Positions 1 through 8,785 of a stretch of 64,000 bases of DNA are shown here, one piece after another. Position numbers and translations under genes: made by a program. Location of the stretch: positions 1-64,000 of the forward strand of contig AMGN01000090.1 of assembly GCA_000309865.1 (NCBI GenBank), read 5' to 3'. Under the pieces are notes generated by a model. It did not search any database, was not told where the DNA came from, and saw only the letters and a list, made by a program, of their open reading frames with translations. Origin of the DNA: Methanobacterium sp. Maddingley MBC34. GTDB taxonomy: Archaea > Methanobacteriota > Methanobacteria > Methanobacteriales > Methanobacteriaceae. Each line of letters begins with the position of its first letter. Position 1 is the stretch's first letter.

Positions 1-360
1 CTCTTCCATAGATATGAATGACACAGCATTTGCAGCATAGTCCAACATCTGACCAATAACTTCACGCCTTAATCTTGTGTCGCTACTCCTCTTAACTTCT
101 ACCAAGGTTGGGATACCATCTTGGTCCAAGAAAAAGTGGTCCAGTGATAGTTGACGAGCTCCTTCTTCCTCAAATGGCAATCCCATTTCTCTTTCTACCA
201 ATAACCATTGCCGAGGATTTTCACTATCAATCTGATCACCAGGAATCAGATCCGGATATTTTTCAAGGAGATCTTGGAAATCTATCTCTCGCTCATACTT
301 CTTCTCGTTCATAGCAACCAGTTCATCATCATCTTTTATCATGTAAATTTTTCCCGTCAT
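1..360 (-). CDS. PD-(D/E)XK nuclease-like protein (3' end outside window)
   Basis: The reading frame is open for 120 codons from an ATG at 360 and leaves the window at position 1, so the C-terminus is missing. A strong Shine-Dalgarno site (GAGGAGG) lies just upstream of the ATG. The visible part contains a hydrophobic strand followed by the tripeptide EVK (in TLVEVKRSSDTRLRREVIGQ), preceded by a strand with an acidic DQDG turn. That is the layout of the PD-(D/E)XK nuclease fold. Known family members are DNA endonucleases, many of them in restriction systems. It sits at the left edge of a defence-rich stretch. The nuclease call rests only on this motif. Confidence 0.7.
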   Translation of the reverse strand, partial: MTGKIYMIKDDDELVAMNEKKYEREIDFQDLLEKYPDLIPGDQIDSENPRQWLLVEREMGLPFEEEGARQLSLDHFFLDQDGIPTLVEVKRSSDTRLRREVIGQMLDYAANAVSFISMEE

Positions 361-415
361 GTAATTCCCTCCTCGTTTATAAATCTCATAATTGCTATTA
401 AGGTTATTTTTACTT

Positions 416-649
416 CTATAAAGTCCAGCATGGAGATATGTTAATGGTGAATTTATCAAATCCTTTCACTGCCAACATTTCGGTTACTGAAGATGCGTAC
501 TCATCATGCTTCTCTTCCAATCGTTTTGCTTCTACGGGGTCGCTAGTTAAGAATATTTCCTCCAGTGCCGGCAGAACCTCTACCTGGCCATCAGTGTAGA
601 TACGCACATGTTCCGCATATAGGAAAGTGATCAGATCCTCTGATCTCAT
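416..649 (-). CDS. Small hypothetical protein (77 aa)
   Basis: This is a 77-residue acidic frame with no recognised domain, lying upstream of the PD-(D/E)XK-like gene and reading the same way. It has no clear Shine-Dalgarno site, and a stop lies eight codons before the ATG. It may be a real small gene or the 5' fragment of a decayed one. I do not recognise it. Confidence 0.35.
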   Translation of the reverse strand: MRSEDLITFLYAEHVRIYTDGQVEVLPALEEIFLTSDPVEAKRLEEKHDEYASSVTEMLAVKGFDKFTINISPCWTL

Positions 650-752
650 AAGTGATGATGCTTGTGGTAGTAATTAGAATTTAAGATTACCAATTGGAGC
701 AAAATTGTAATTCCCTATACAGATTTTTATTTCTGTGTAGGGATTTTTTTAT

Positions 753-1049
753 TTATAATTCTTCAAAATTTCTTCCATAACATTCTTTAATTATTTCTAT
801 GATATCCTTTTTTGCTCTGTTTATTTCATCTTCGTCTAAAAGGGATTCTATATTGCTACAAATTCGTATAAAAGCTTCGTTTATTAACTCAATATTTCTA
901 TACCAATTCAATTGATTTAATTGAGTTTCCATACATTCATATTCTCTATCTGTTGTATTAACTGAAATGTAGTTATATGATAATAAAAAACAAATTAAAG
1001 ATGGTTCTTCTCCATGTCTAATCATATGTTGAACGTGTTTTATTTCCAT
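753..1049 (-). CDS. Small hypothetical protein (98 aa)
   Basis: The protein is 98 residues, probably all helical, with an acidic C-terminal half and an SLLDEDEINRAKKDI segment. The ATG has a good Shine-Dalgarno run (AGGGGG) about five bases upstream, which supports translation. No family is recognised. On the left it is followed by a T-rich stretch around 740-752 that could end transcription. Confidence 0.6.
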   Translation of the reverse strand: MEIKHVQHMIRHGEEPSLICFLLSYNYISVNTTDREYECMETQLNQLNWYRNIELINEAFIRICSNIESLLDEDEINRAKKDIIEIIKECYGRNFEEL

Positions 1050-1086
1050 TTAATTCCCCCTATTACGATCTTAATTTATAATTTCA

Positions 1087-1347
1087 TTATTTCTTCTTAG
1101 ATTTAATATAGTCCTCGACTAGTACCCTCTTTTTTACTCCACATTTTTAAGGCCTCATCTATATGCATCTATTTAATTTCAGGTGTTAGTTTGATGACTT
1201 TTCTATCAATTTTTGCATATAACGGCCGTACCAGTTTCCCTGGCGTTTTTTATATTCATCATCAACTAATAGAACGTATTGATATATGAAGTCCAGTTCC
1301 TGGGCTGGTTTGAAGGTTTTCTCCAGTTCCGATAATCTATTTTTCAA
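1087..1347 (-). pseudogene. Decayed small-gene remnants
   Basis: On the minus strand, 1186-1347 encodes a 53-residue frame rich in charged residues with only a TTG as possible start and no ribosome binding site. It is followed by two overlapping frames: one begins with ATG at 1168 and the other ends at 1087, and a single base shift would join them into one short antitoxin-like peptide. This looks like one or two small genes in decay. The original function is not identifiable. Confidence 0.35.
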
Positions 1348-1355
1348 GTAACTAT

Positions 1356-1790
1356 TTAATTGGTATTAAAAGCGTCTTTGGATTCCGGATTTTTAGTTAT
1401 TATTATCTCTTTCAAGATATCCCAGTATTCTGTTTCGATTTTGAATACCATTTTAATGAAACTCATTTTTAGAGGATACCAATCTTTTAGGCCATTTGAA
1501 TTTCTCATTTGATTAATTTCCAATGGATTTTTAAATGCCTTAAGAATCCTAAATTTACATGTGAACCCTATTTTATTACCTCGCTTTGTCCAAATCTCCT
1601 CTTCTTTTGCATTTTCTAAGACTTCTACCAGATATTTTACATGTTTGTAAGGACTGGTACGGTAAATTAACACCTTATCCCCTTTAGATGTTTCCCGATC
1701 ACATCCATTCCATACATCTTCTTCTGATTCAGAAATATCATCTCCGATATCCATCTCTCCGCTATTAACCCAAAGCCAATAATTAATCAT
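1356..1790 (-). CDS. EVE-domain (PUA-like) protein
   Basis: This is a single-domain protein of 144 residues. It starts INYWLWV, continues with a WNGC segment and the strand GDKVLIYRTSPYKHV, then ends in a short tail, as expected for the EVE/PUA-like fold. EVE domains bind modified bases and are common next to modification-dependent restriction genes. I chose the ATG at 1790 because it has AGGAG eight bases upstream; the frame can also be opened at a TTG at 1808, which lies on the other side of that site. The gene follows the HhH glycosylase gene by 49 bases on the same strand and is probably co-transcribed with it. Confidence 0.72.
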   Translation of the reverse strand: MINYWLWVNSGEMDIGDDISESEEDVWNGCDRETSKGDKVLIYRTSPYKHVKYLVEVLENAKEEEIWTKRGNKIGFTCKFRILKAFKNPLEINQMRNSNGLKDWYPLKMSFIKMVFKIETEYWDILKEIIITKNPESKDAFNTN

Positions 1791-1839
1791 TAATATCACT
1801 CCTAACAATCATTTAACTTATTATTTTTAAGACAATCAT

Positions 1840-2700
1840 TTAGAGATTGATTTCTCCAAAATGTTCGATTAAAATATCAAAAGAATGAGTACCCAAATAC
1901 CACATCCCTGCGGCAAATTTCAAGGGTTCAATATCATTTCTTAAACATTCATCTATTAAACAATTCTTAATTTTGGTATATTCTCCATTACAACCTAGTT
2001 TTATTGCTAATTTGGCTACCCATGTATCCACAGGGAAAGCATGTTCATAATCATTCATTATAATTCCAGGGTTCATTAGACCAATATCTCGGATAACGAA
2101 ACTAGCTATTTTGTCCCCAACACTCCTTAGACTAATTAATTCATCATAAATAGTTTGCGTATTTTTGTTCTGTATCGTTGATATAATATAATTGTAAATA
2201 TTCTTTTTATTGTCGTCTAAAATCAATTTAAGAACATCAAAAACCATCAAAACATCCGCATCATTGTTTAAATAAACATATTTTTTAGAACCTTTTATTT
2301 GTCTTTTAGTAGTTAAAATTTTTAAAATAGGATTTTCTACAGCAAGAAGTTTAAATTCAGGATGATTAATACAGTTTCTTACCTTCTTTTCAGATTTAAA
2401 TTGAATTATTTTTGAACTATCTAAATAATGAGTGTTATCCTTAAGATTTAAGTAGCATTGTTCTATATTTTCCGTATTGATAGAAAGATACTCTTCTAAA
2501 GCTTCAATAGTAAAATTAATGTATTGAATGGATAACTCATCGGATCTGCCTCTTGCAAATGAATGGTCAAAAAAGAATTTAAGAGCTTCCCACCAGTTAG
2601 TCGAAAGTGATTGTTTATCTAAAGGTACTAAAAATTCATTGGAGTATGTTAAACCTAGTTTTTCAATATTTTTAAATACATTAGTTTTGTTTTTTATCAT
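1840..2700 (-). CDS. HhH-GPD superfamily DNA glycosylase (Ogg/AGOG-like)
   Basis: The 286-residue protein has a helix-hairpin-helix near residues 191-207 (LRSVGDKIASFVIRDIG). This is the GVGxKxA pattern of 8-oxoguanine glycosylases, with the candidate catalytic lysine at 197. About 28 residues later comes FPVDTW, with the aspartate at 225 in the place of the family's catalytic Asp. Having both residues suggests a bifunctional glycosylase/AP lyase. The N-terminal 120 residues match no family I know, so the substrate cannot be named. It heads a likely two-gene operon with the EVE protein and is divergent from the NYN gene across an 86-base gap. A link to modified foreign DNA is inferred from this context only. 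Confidence 0.72.
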   Translation of the reverse strand: MIKNKTNVFKNIEKLGLTYSNEFLVPLDKQSLSTNWWEALKFFFDHSFARGRSDELSIQYINFTIEALEEYLSINTENIEQCYLNLKDNTHYLDSSKIIQFKSEKKVRNCINHPEFKLLAVENPILKILTTKRQIKGSKKYVYLNNDADVLMVFDVLKLILDDNKKNIYNYIISTIQNKNTQTIYDELISLRSVGDKIASFVIRDIGLMNPGIIMNDYEHAFPVDTWVAKLAIKLGCNGEYTKIKNCLIDECLRNDIEPLKFAAGMWYLGTHSFDILIEHFGEINL

Positions 2701-2786
2701 ATTTCCCTACCCCCACTATACTAATTGTATAATTTAGATATTTACTTATAAAGACTTATCATAATAGAATACTTGAGGTTATTATA

Positions 2787-3338
2787 ATGTTAGAAAGAGT
2801 CATGGTATTCATTGATGGGGCTAACTTGTTTCATGGTAGTCGAGGTTATGAAGCTGGTTATCAAGTTGACACTTTAAAGCTTGTTGAAGAACTTGTGGGG
2901 GATCGAAAGCTAATTAGAGCTTATTATTATGATTCTATTCCAACAGATGATCAAATCAAAATTAATGGCCAAAAAAGCTTCCATAACCTATTAGAATATA
3001 ATGGGTTTAAAGTAACTGCTCTTCCGCTCAGAACAAGAGGAATTACGTATGAATGTGAAAAATGCGGTCATCAGCATACCCTTCAGAAACACATGGAAAA
3101 AGGTGTTGACATAGCTTTAGTCACCGACATGTTATCTTTTGGAATTATGCGTTACTATGACACAGGAATTATGGTATCTGGTGATTTGGATTATTTTAAG
3201 GCCATTGAAGAAGTTCAAAGAAAAGGGGTTAAAATAGAGATAGCATACTTCCGAAATGGTGGAATCAGTGGAGAACTAGTCCGTCAAGCTGATAAATTCA
3301 TTAATTTAGAAGAGATTGCAGAAAAAATACGTAAATAA
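2787..3338 (+). CDS. NYN-domain (LabA/PIN-like) nuclease
   Basis: The 183-residue protein opens with the NYN strand MVFIDGANL, then carries EKGVDIALVTDML near 105 and the acidic SGDLDYF near 131, the usual order of metal-binding aspartates in NYN nucleases. An inserted CEKCGH segment near residues 90-95 looks like a small zinc knuckle. The family is predicted to cleave RNA. The ATG has GAGGTTA upstream and an archaeal TATA-like CTTATAAAG near 2746. It is divergent from the glycosylase/EVE operon and is followed at once by a structured, T-ended intergenic element. Confidence 0.85.
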   Translation: MLERVMVFIDGANLFHGSRGYEAGYQVDTLKLVEELVGDRKLIRAYYYDSIPTDDQIKINGQKSFHNLLEYNGFKVTALPLRTRGITYECEKCGHQHTLQKHMEKGVDIALVTDMLSFGIMRYYDTGIMVSGDLDYFKAIEEVQRKGVKIEIAYFRNGGISGELVRQADKFINLEEIAEKIRK

Positions 3339-3352
3339 TCAGAAGAGTATAC

Positions 3353-3437
3353 CGGGCAGTCGATGGAGTGTTTTTTGCTCGATTAATGCAACATGTAACC
3401 ATCACTAGGAGATTAATTCTCACTGCCCGTTGAGTTT
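3353..3437 (+). ncRNA. Structured element with branched hairpins and T-run
   Basis: A perfect 8-bp stem (CGGGCAGT 3353-3360 with ACTGCCCG 3422-3429) encloses two smaller hairpins. One pairs GATGG (3362-3366) with CCATC (3399-3403), with an inner TTGC/GCAA stem at 3375-3391. The other is GAGA/TCTC within 3410-3420. A run of seven Ts follows. The fold resembles a three-way junction. It could be a small RNA, a processed 3' end of the NYN transcript, or a terminator. No known RNA family is recognised. Confidence 0.4.
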
Positions 3438-3490
3438 TTTTACAGTATAAAAGAAGTTTTTGATTATATATAAATTTAGTGGTAGGCTTT

Positions 3491-4009
3491 TTACTTAATC
3501 TTTTTGAGAATTTTAGAGAATTCTGAATCACTTAAAACTGGTTTAATGCCTTTAAGTGGTACTTTTTCTTTAAGATTAGCGTATTTAATAGCGCCAGGGG
3601 TTGGTTCAGCCAAATAAGGTTCTTTCAATTCATAAACTCTTAAGACCCATATTTTAGCTTTTTTACCTTTTAAATAATTTTTTACGTGATCAGATGTCCA
3701 TATGTAGTTATTTTTTAGTGAACCTACTCTTGAAGATGGTTTTTCTACGATTTTTTCAACATTGGCATAGTATTTGATAGCTGTTTTATCGCCCTGTTTT
3801 TCAGGTAAAGAGTATTCTTGGACAAATGGTTGGTATTTTGATTGAAAACCATCCAGATAATTATCTTTATTAGCATAACTTACAGTAGGGTATAAAAGAA
3901 AACTTTCTAAACTTGTTCCATAATGACGAATCAAAATAGTCTGTTTCCCTTGTCCTAAAGCTTCAATGGTAGCATTCCATTCTTTGAGGCATTTATTAGT
4001 GGAATCCAT
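3491..4009 (-). CDS. DUF1802 family protein
   Basis: The 172-residue protein has the DUF1802 pattern: an N-terminal EWNATIEAL helix, the strand TILIRHYGTSLE, then a long basic strand-rich middle and LRVYELKEPYLAEP. Members have no proven function and are often encoded beside large ATPases. The ATG has GGGGTT about five bases upstream, placed directly after the stop of the DUF499 gene. Only 11 bases separate the two, so they are almost certainly one operon. A role as accessory subunit of the DUF499 protein is inferred. Confidence 0.65.
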   Translation of the reverse strand: MDSTNKCLKEWNATIEALGQGKQTILIRHYGTSLESFLLYPTVSYANKDNYLDGFQSKYQPFVQEYSLPEKQGDKTAIKYYANVEKIVEKPSSRVGSLKNNYIWTSDHVKNYLKGKKAKIWVLRVYELKEPYLAEPTPGAIKYANLKEKVPLKGIKPVLSDSEFSKILKKIK

Positions 4010-4020
4010 TCTTTAACCCC

Positions 4021-6126
4021 TTAATCTTTATTGTTAATAATAGTTTTTAATTCGTCGGAGTATATGTATTTACCTGAGACTGCGACAAATCTCTTGGGAA
4101 AAACAGGGGTTTTAAATTTTTCGAAGTTCTCAAATTCAATAACAGTCATATGAGTTCTACCCTTTGAATATTCTTTAAATTCTTTGGGTGTTACTATTAA
4201 TTTCTTTTTATAACTTTTAACTTCCTCATTACTATCAGGAGAAGTTTTAATATCTTTAATGGCAAGATGAAGGGCAACAGTATCTTCCATTTTATATATT
4301 CGTTCCTTTTTGGCAACAAGAAGATATATCAAATTAATTTTGTCCCTGAAACTATGACCTTCTTTTTTAACAATATCTTTAAGGGCTTCAGATGCCTTTC
4401 CACCTTCTGTAGATGAATAATCGTGATAATCGGGCACTACAAGAGTAGCTTTAGTAGGGTTTCTCACATCAGATTCCCATAATCTAACATCGAAAATATC
4501 AGATTTTTTCAAAAGTCTGCCTAAACGAGCTTTAATATTTGCTTTTATTTCACGTTTTGAAATATTACTTTTAGCAGCGTGTATTAACCGTTTAAGATTT
4601 GGTTCAACAGTGAAATAATATTTGCCTGTGGTTTGTTTCATATACCACAATCCATCGAGTCCATCCATTTTTTCAATCGAATCTTCAACATCACCAGGAT
4701 ATAAGAATTTGGGCATGGAAACAGCCAAAGCAATATCTTTAATGTTAGCACCTTTACTATATTCTTTGGTAGAACCTATCAAAGTGTATAAATATATTGT
4801 AGAAGCAATACGGACATTAGGGCCAAGATATAAGAGTCCATCCATACTTTGTGCATGAGCATTATTTTCATCATTTATGATATCAGTGCGAATCACACTC
4901 TGGAAGTTTCCACGATCAATTCGGTTAGTTAATTCTTGATAAATAGAAGTATCTAGTAAATCGATTATTCCGGGCGTAATTATTAAATCAGGGCCAATAT
5001 TTTCTCTTTTATGATAAACTTCTTTTATAACGTGAGATAATAACCTTAGTACTCCTCGAGTTTTATTAAATTGGTTGATAGTTGCTATTCTATCATACAA
5101 TATATCAACGATGACAGGATGGAACGGATAAGCATTTTTTAATTTTTCTATGTAATCATTTGAATGGATTACTTCCGGAAGGTGTGTAAAATTTTTCGAA
5201 TAGAATTTCAGCATTTCCTCAGATACTTGAGCTGCTAAATTACTATCTACATATTCAAATAATCGATTTTTAACAATTTTGTAGACATCCTCTTTTTTTA
5301 AGGGAACTACAAATGCTCCTTCTCGAGCAATAATGGATCTTACACTTTCTTTGAATTCTTCAAGTAATTCAGCTTCTTTTTTGTATGCTGGCTCATCACC
5401 TGGTAACGTAACAAACATCATAGCTTTTTCAGTCTTTGCAATGACTTCAGTTATGTTATGTAAGAACGAAATTGTAATTTCCGATAGATTAGTGTCTCCG
5501 ACCTTAATACCTTCTGAGTCCTTTAAATAATTCACTAATTCATCCATTAATATTAAAACAGGTGTATCGGACTTTTCAATCATTTCAGTAAGTACTTCAG
5601 TGGTAGGTCGCTGTAATTTATTATCATAATCTTCCATTAGATCATAGCTGCCTAATTGTTTTCCTATTTCTCCCCAAATGGTTTTTACATCCGATCCAAT
5701 ACCAGTGAGATCTCGGCAGTCAATGGAAACCAATGAAACTTCAGGAACACTATTTAAACCTAAATCATTAAGTATTTCTCTAATTTTTTCATTTTCAGCA
5801 GCTTCTGCAGAATTTTTATACAGATGATATAGACCAACTAAAGTGTGGGTTTTACCTCCACCAAAAGTAGTATCAACAACCATTAAAGGTTTGGCTTCAC
5901 CTGTGCTTACTCTGACTAATGATTCTTTAAAGATCCACTCCAAGTTATGGGTCATGTGAGTTAATTTAAAGAATTGTTGAGGATCCTGATACATTGGATC
6001 TGCTTTGCCATCTAAAATTGAGAAGAAACTTACTACAAAAGAATTTTCAGTTATTTTACCTTCTCTGATATTTTTCTGGGGAATTAATTTACCCGATTCT
6101 AAAGCTTCTTTTAAAGATAATACCAC
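4021..6126 (-). CDS. DUF499 family AAA+-like ATPase
   Basis: This is a 701-residue P-loop protein with Walker A GGGKTH at 89-94 and Walker B LILMDEL at 191-197, followed by VTLPGDEPAYKKE, a sequence typical of DUF499. DUF499 ATPases are known from archaeal and bacterial defence islands, usually next to a DUF1156 methyltransferase and often near 1000 residues long; this one is shorter and no methyltransferase gene is near. The start is a GTG at 6126 with AGGGGTG five bases upstream. An ATG at 6128 is out of frame and closes after five codons. It leads the leftward operon with DUF1802. Confidence 0.82.
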   Translation of the reverse strand: MVLSLKEALESGKLIPQKNIREGKITENSFVVSFFSILDGKADPMYQDPQQFFKLTHMTHNLEWIFKESLVRVSTGEAKPLMVVDTTFGGGKTHTLVGLYHLYKNSAEAAENEKIREILNDLGLNSVPEVSLVSIDCRDLTGIGSDVKTIWGEIGKQLGSYDLMEDYDNKLQRPTTEVLTEMIEKSDTPVLILMDELVNYLKDSEGIKVGDTNLSEITISFLHNITEVIAKTEKAMMFVTLPGDEPAYKKEAELLEEFKESVRSIIAREGAFVVPLKKEDVYKIVKNRLFEYVDSNLAAQVSEEMLKFYSKNFTHLPEVIHSNDYIEKLKNAYPFHPVIVDILYDRIATINQFNKTRGVLRLLSHVIKEVYHKRENIGPDLIITPGIIDLLDTSIYQELTNRIDRGNFQSVIRTDIINDENNAHAQSMDGLLYLGPNVRIASTIYLYTLIGSTKEYSKGANIKDIALAVSMPKFLYPGDVEDSIEKMDGLDGLWYMKQTTGKYYFTVEPNLKRLIHAAKSNISKREIKANIKARLGRLLKKSDIFDVRLWESDVRNPTKATLVVPDYHDYSSTEGGKASEALKDIVKKEGHSFRDKINLIYLLVAKKERIYKMEDTVALHLAIKDIKTSPDSNEEVKSYKKKLIVTPKEFKEYSKGRTHMTVIEFENFEKFKTPVFPKRFVAVSGKYIYSDELKTIINNKD

Positions 6127-6303
6127 ATGAGCACCCCTAATGGTTTAGTCTTAAACTAAACTCAATTGTTTAATAATTTCGTTTAGATTTATACATTAAA
6201 TAATTCTATCATCTTCAATTATATTATTTTTTTGTTATCAACTTGATATAACAACTTTTTAACTAATATTACTAATTATTTATTTTTGTATTACAATTTG
6301 AAT

Positions 6304-6421
6304 CCCCTACTTATTATTAAAATATTAGGGGTAATTAATAATGGCCCATAGGCTTAATAACCCCATTCCATTATTGATTACAAAAGTATTTAATTGTTAA
6401 ACATAATCAATATTATGGGGG
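6304..6421 (+). promoter_or_regulatory. 5' leader with mutually exclusive hairpins covering the RBS
   Basis: Four segments can pair in competing ways: A CCCCTA (6304-6309), B TAGGGG (6326-6331), C CCCCAT (6361-6366) and D ATGGGG (6415-6420). A pairs with B. B extended (GGGGTAATTAA, 6328-6338) pairs with C extended (TTAATAACCCC, 6354-6364) in 10 of 11 positions and is capped by a GCC/GGC stem. C pairs with D, helped by an 8-bp inner stem (6373-6380 with 6404-6411), and D carries the Shine-Dalgarno run of the GHKL gene. A TATA-like tract lies near 6279-6289. The pairings are read directly; the switching function is inferred. Confidence 0.5.
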
Positions 6422-6428
6422 AATTAGA

Positions 6429-8750
6429 ATAAATAACAAAAATCTTTGTTTAAGTTTAGTTCATGCTGAAAGTGAAACCGAAGTAACATCAGTTCTAGAA
6501 AGTGCGGGATATTGGGATAATCCCGAATTATGGCAATTATATGGGGGTATTGAAAATAACTTTGCCACCATTGGAAATCAACAAAGTTCTGCTGACTGTG
6601 CTTTGGTGGAGAAAATTATTAACTCTGTTGATGCTGTATTAATGAGGGAATGTCTTGAAAGAGATATTAATCCTGAAGGACCAGATGCTCCTGAAAGTTT
6701 AAATGAAGCTTTAATTGATTTTTTTAATATTACTGATGGTAGTTTAGCGAGTATTAATTCTAAACAGCGTGGTAGTTTAGCTGATAATATTAGAATCGTT
6801 GCAACTGGGAGTAAAAAAAATCCGTGTTATTCAATCATTGATAAAGGTGAAGGTCAAACACCAAATAAAATCCCTGAAACATTTTTATCCCTCACTGCAT
6901 CAAACAAAGTTCGTATTCCTTTTGTGCAAGGTAAATTCAATATGGGAGGCACTGGATCATTACTTTTTTGTGGAGATCAACATTTACAGCTAATTGTATC
7001 AAAAAGATCACCCAATATTGTTCAAAACGAAGGAAATGATGGATCATCAGATTTATGGGGGTTTACCGTTGTAAGAAGGGAAGAACCTACTGAAAACATG
7101 AAGAGTTCCACATACAAATATTTGGCACCTGATAATGAAATTTTAACTATTAATTCTAAAACTTTACCATTACTCACTGGCGATTTTCCTAATGCATATG
7201 ATAAGCCCTTAGAATGGGGAACTTTTTTAAAGTTATATGAATATCAATTACAGCCTTCAGGTTTAAAATCACTCATTAATTTTGACCTTCTTTATCGATT
7301 GTCCCTATTACTCCCAAACATTGCATTACCTGTACGTTTAGAAGAAACCCGGGATTACAAAGGCCAAAATATGTACACAATTCTCTCAGGCCTTAGTGTT
7401 CGTTTAGATGATAATCGTGCTAACAATATTGAAGAAGGATTCCCCAGTTCAGATATTCTCAATATTAATGGGCAAGAAATGAAGGCCCATATTCATGTTT
7501 TCAAACGAAAAGCCAAAGTTGAAAACTACAAGAAAAAAGAAGGAATTATTTTCACAATAAACGGCCAATCACATGGATATATCTCCAAACAATTTTTTAA
7601 TAGAAAATCTGTTGGAATGAGCTATTTATCAGATTCAATTTTCATGATAATCGACTGTACTAACTTAAGTGGCGGAGCACGTGAAAAACTCTTCATGAAC
7701 AGCAGAGATAGGTTACGTGACGGGGCCCTTAAGAAGGAAATTGAAAAAGAATTAGAAAAAATAATTAAAAACCATCCCGGCTTACGAGAACTTAAAGAAA
7801 GAAGAAGACAAGAAGAAATAGGAGAAAAGATTAAAGATTCTAAACCCTTAGCGGACATACTGGAAAATGTGATTAAAAAATCAGCCACATTATCCCAACT
7901 TTTAGTTAAAGGAGAACGCATTACAGATCCTCATAATTATACGAAAGTAGGAACTAAAGATTCCTTTGAAGGTAAAGAATACCCTACTTTTTTCAAATTG
8001 AATAAAAAGAACACTGAAAAAAGACCAAAACATTGTCCTCAAAATCAAAGATTCAGAATTCAATTTGAGACTGACGCAGATAATGATTACTTTACGCGTG
8101 ATAGTCATCCAGGAGAATTTAAACTAAAACTTGCAGATGAAGATTTTGATTATTCCAATATTAATCTATGGAATGGCATAGCTACTCTTAATTGCGAAAT
8201 TCCTCCAGAAAAGGAATTAGGTGACATAATTGAATTCACTGCAGAAATAAATGATGTATCTCGAATTGAACCATTTTTAATTCCCTTTTTCGTGAAAGTT
8301 GATCCTCCAATGACCTCTAAAACACAGGGTAGTGGTCAAAGACAAAAACCTCCAGGTCAAAAAGGCAATAAAAGGGATCAACCTTCTGGTTTGAACCTAC
8401 CAAATATTATTCAAGTTGAGAAAAACGATTGGGATGAAAGAGGTTTTGATAAAGAAACTGCTCTAGTAATTAAGGGAACTGATGAGGAAGGATATGACTT
8501 CTACGTCAATATAGACAATATTTACTTGGAAACCGAAGTTAAAGCAAGAACAAAAGATGATCCTAAAATTCTTAAATCCCAATATCAATACGGATTAGTC
8601 CTAATGGGATTATCATTACTAAATTCTTTAGAAGAAACTCCTGATGATAATGGAAAATCTGTTTTTGATTATATAAAAGAGATCACTAGCGCGATATCCC
8701 CTATACTTTTACCAATGATAACATCTCTGGGGGAATTGGAAAATGTTTAA
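6429..8750 (+). CDS. GHKL (HATPase) family ATP-binding protein, defence-associated
   Basis: The protein carries the GHKL ATP site: N-box VEKIINSVDA, G1 box IIDKGEGQTP about 75 residues later and G2 box GKFNMGGTGSL. A middle NSRDRLRDGALKKEI segment and a long C-terminal region follow. GHKL ATPases of the MutL/MORC type are known partners of nucleases in restriction-like systems. The first ordinary start, GTG at 6603, lies directly before the N-box and would cut the fold. The frame stays open to 6378 with no ATG or GTG, and its only TTG is at 6600, directly before that GTG. An ATA at 6429 lies seven bases after GGGGG (6417-6421), so I extend there, giving about 773 residues. Two further genes follow in the same operon. 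Confidence 0.8.
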   Translation: MNNKNLCLSLVHAESETEVTSVLESAGYWDNPELWQLYGGIENNFATIGNQQSSADCALVEKIINSVDAVLMRECLERDINPEGPDAPESLNEALIDFFNITDGSLASINSKQRGSLADNIRIVATGSKKNPCYSIIDKGEGQTPNKIPETFLSLTASNKVRIPFVQGKFNMGGTGSLLFCGDQHLQLIVSKRSPNIVQNEGNDGSSDLWGFTVVRREEPTENMKSSTYKYLAPDNEILTINSKTLPLLTGDFPNAYDKPLEWGTFLKLYEYQLQPSGLKSLINFDLLYRLSLLLPNIALPVRLEETRDYKGQNMYTILSGLSVRLDDNRANNIEEGFPSSDILNINGQEMKAHIHVFKRKAKVENYKKKEGIIFTINGQSHGYISKQFFNRKSVGMSYLSDSIFMIIDCTNLSGGAREKLFMNSRDRLRDGALKKEIEKELEKIIKNHPGLRELKERRRQEEIGEKIKDSKPLADILENVIKKSATLSQLLVKGERITDPHNYTKVGTKDSFEGKEYPTFFKLNKKNTEKRPKHCPQNQRFRIQFETDADNDYFTRDSHPGEFKLKLADEDFDYSNINLWNGIATLNCEIPPEKELGDIIEFTAEINDVSRIEPFLIPFFVKVDPPMTSKTQGSGQRQKPPGQKGNKRDQPSGLNLPNIIQVEKNDWDERGFDKETALVIKGTDEEGYDFYVNIDNIYLETEVKARTKDDPKILKSQYQYGLVLMGLSLLNSLEETPDDNGKSVFDYIKEITSAISPILLPMITSLGELENV

Positions 8751-8785
8751 CTTTTTTATCAAAAGATACGATTTAGGGTGATAAA

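Noticed and set aside
108..444. Plus-strand frames of 68 and 78 codons
   Set aside because: They lie opposite the PD-(D/E)XK-like gene, which has a strong ribosome site and a motif, and look like shadows.
3301..3531. 76-codon minus-strand frame across the NYN-DUF1802 gap
   Set aside because: It runs through the paired stems and T-run, has no ribosome site, and its peptide is low in structure.
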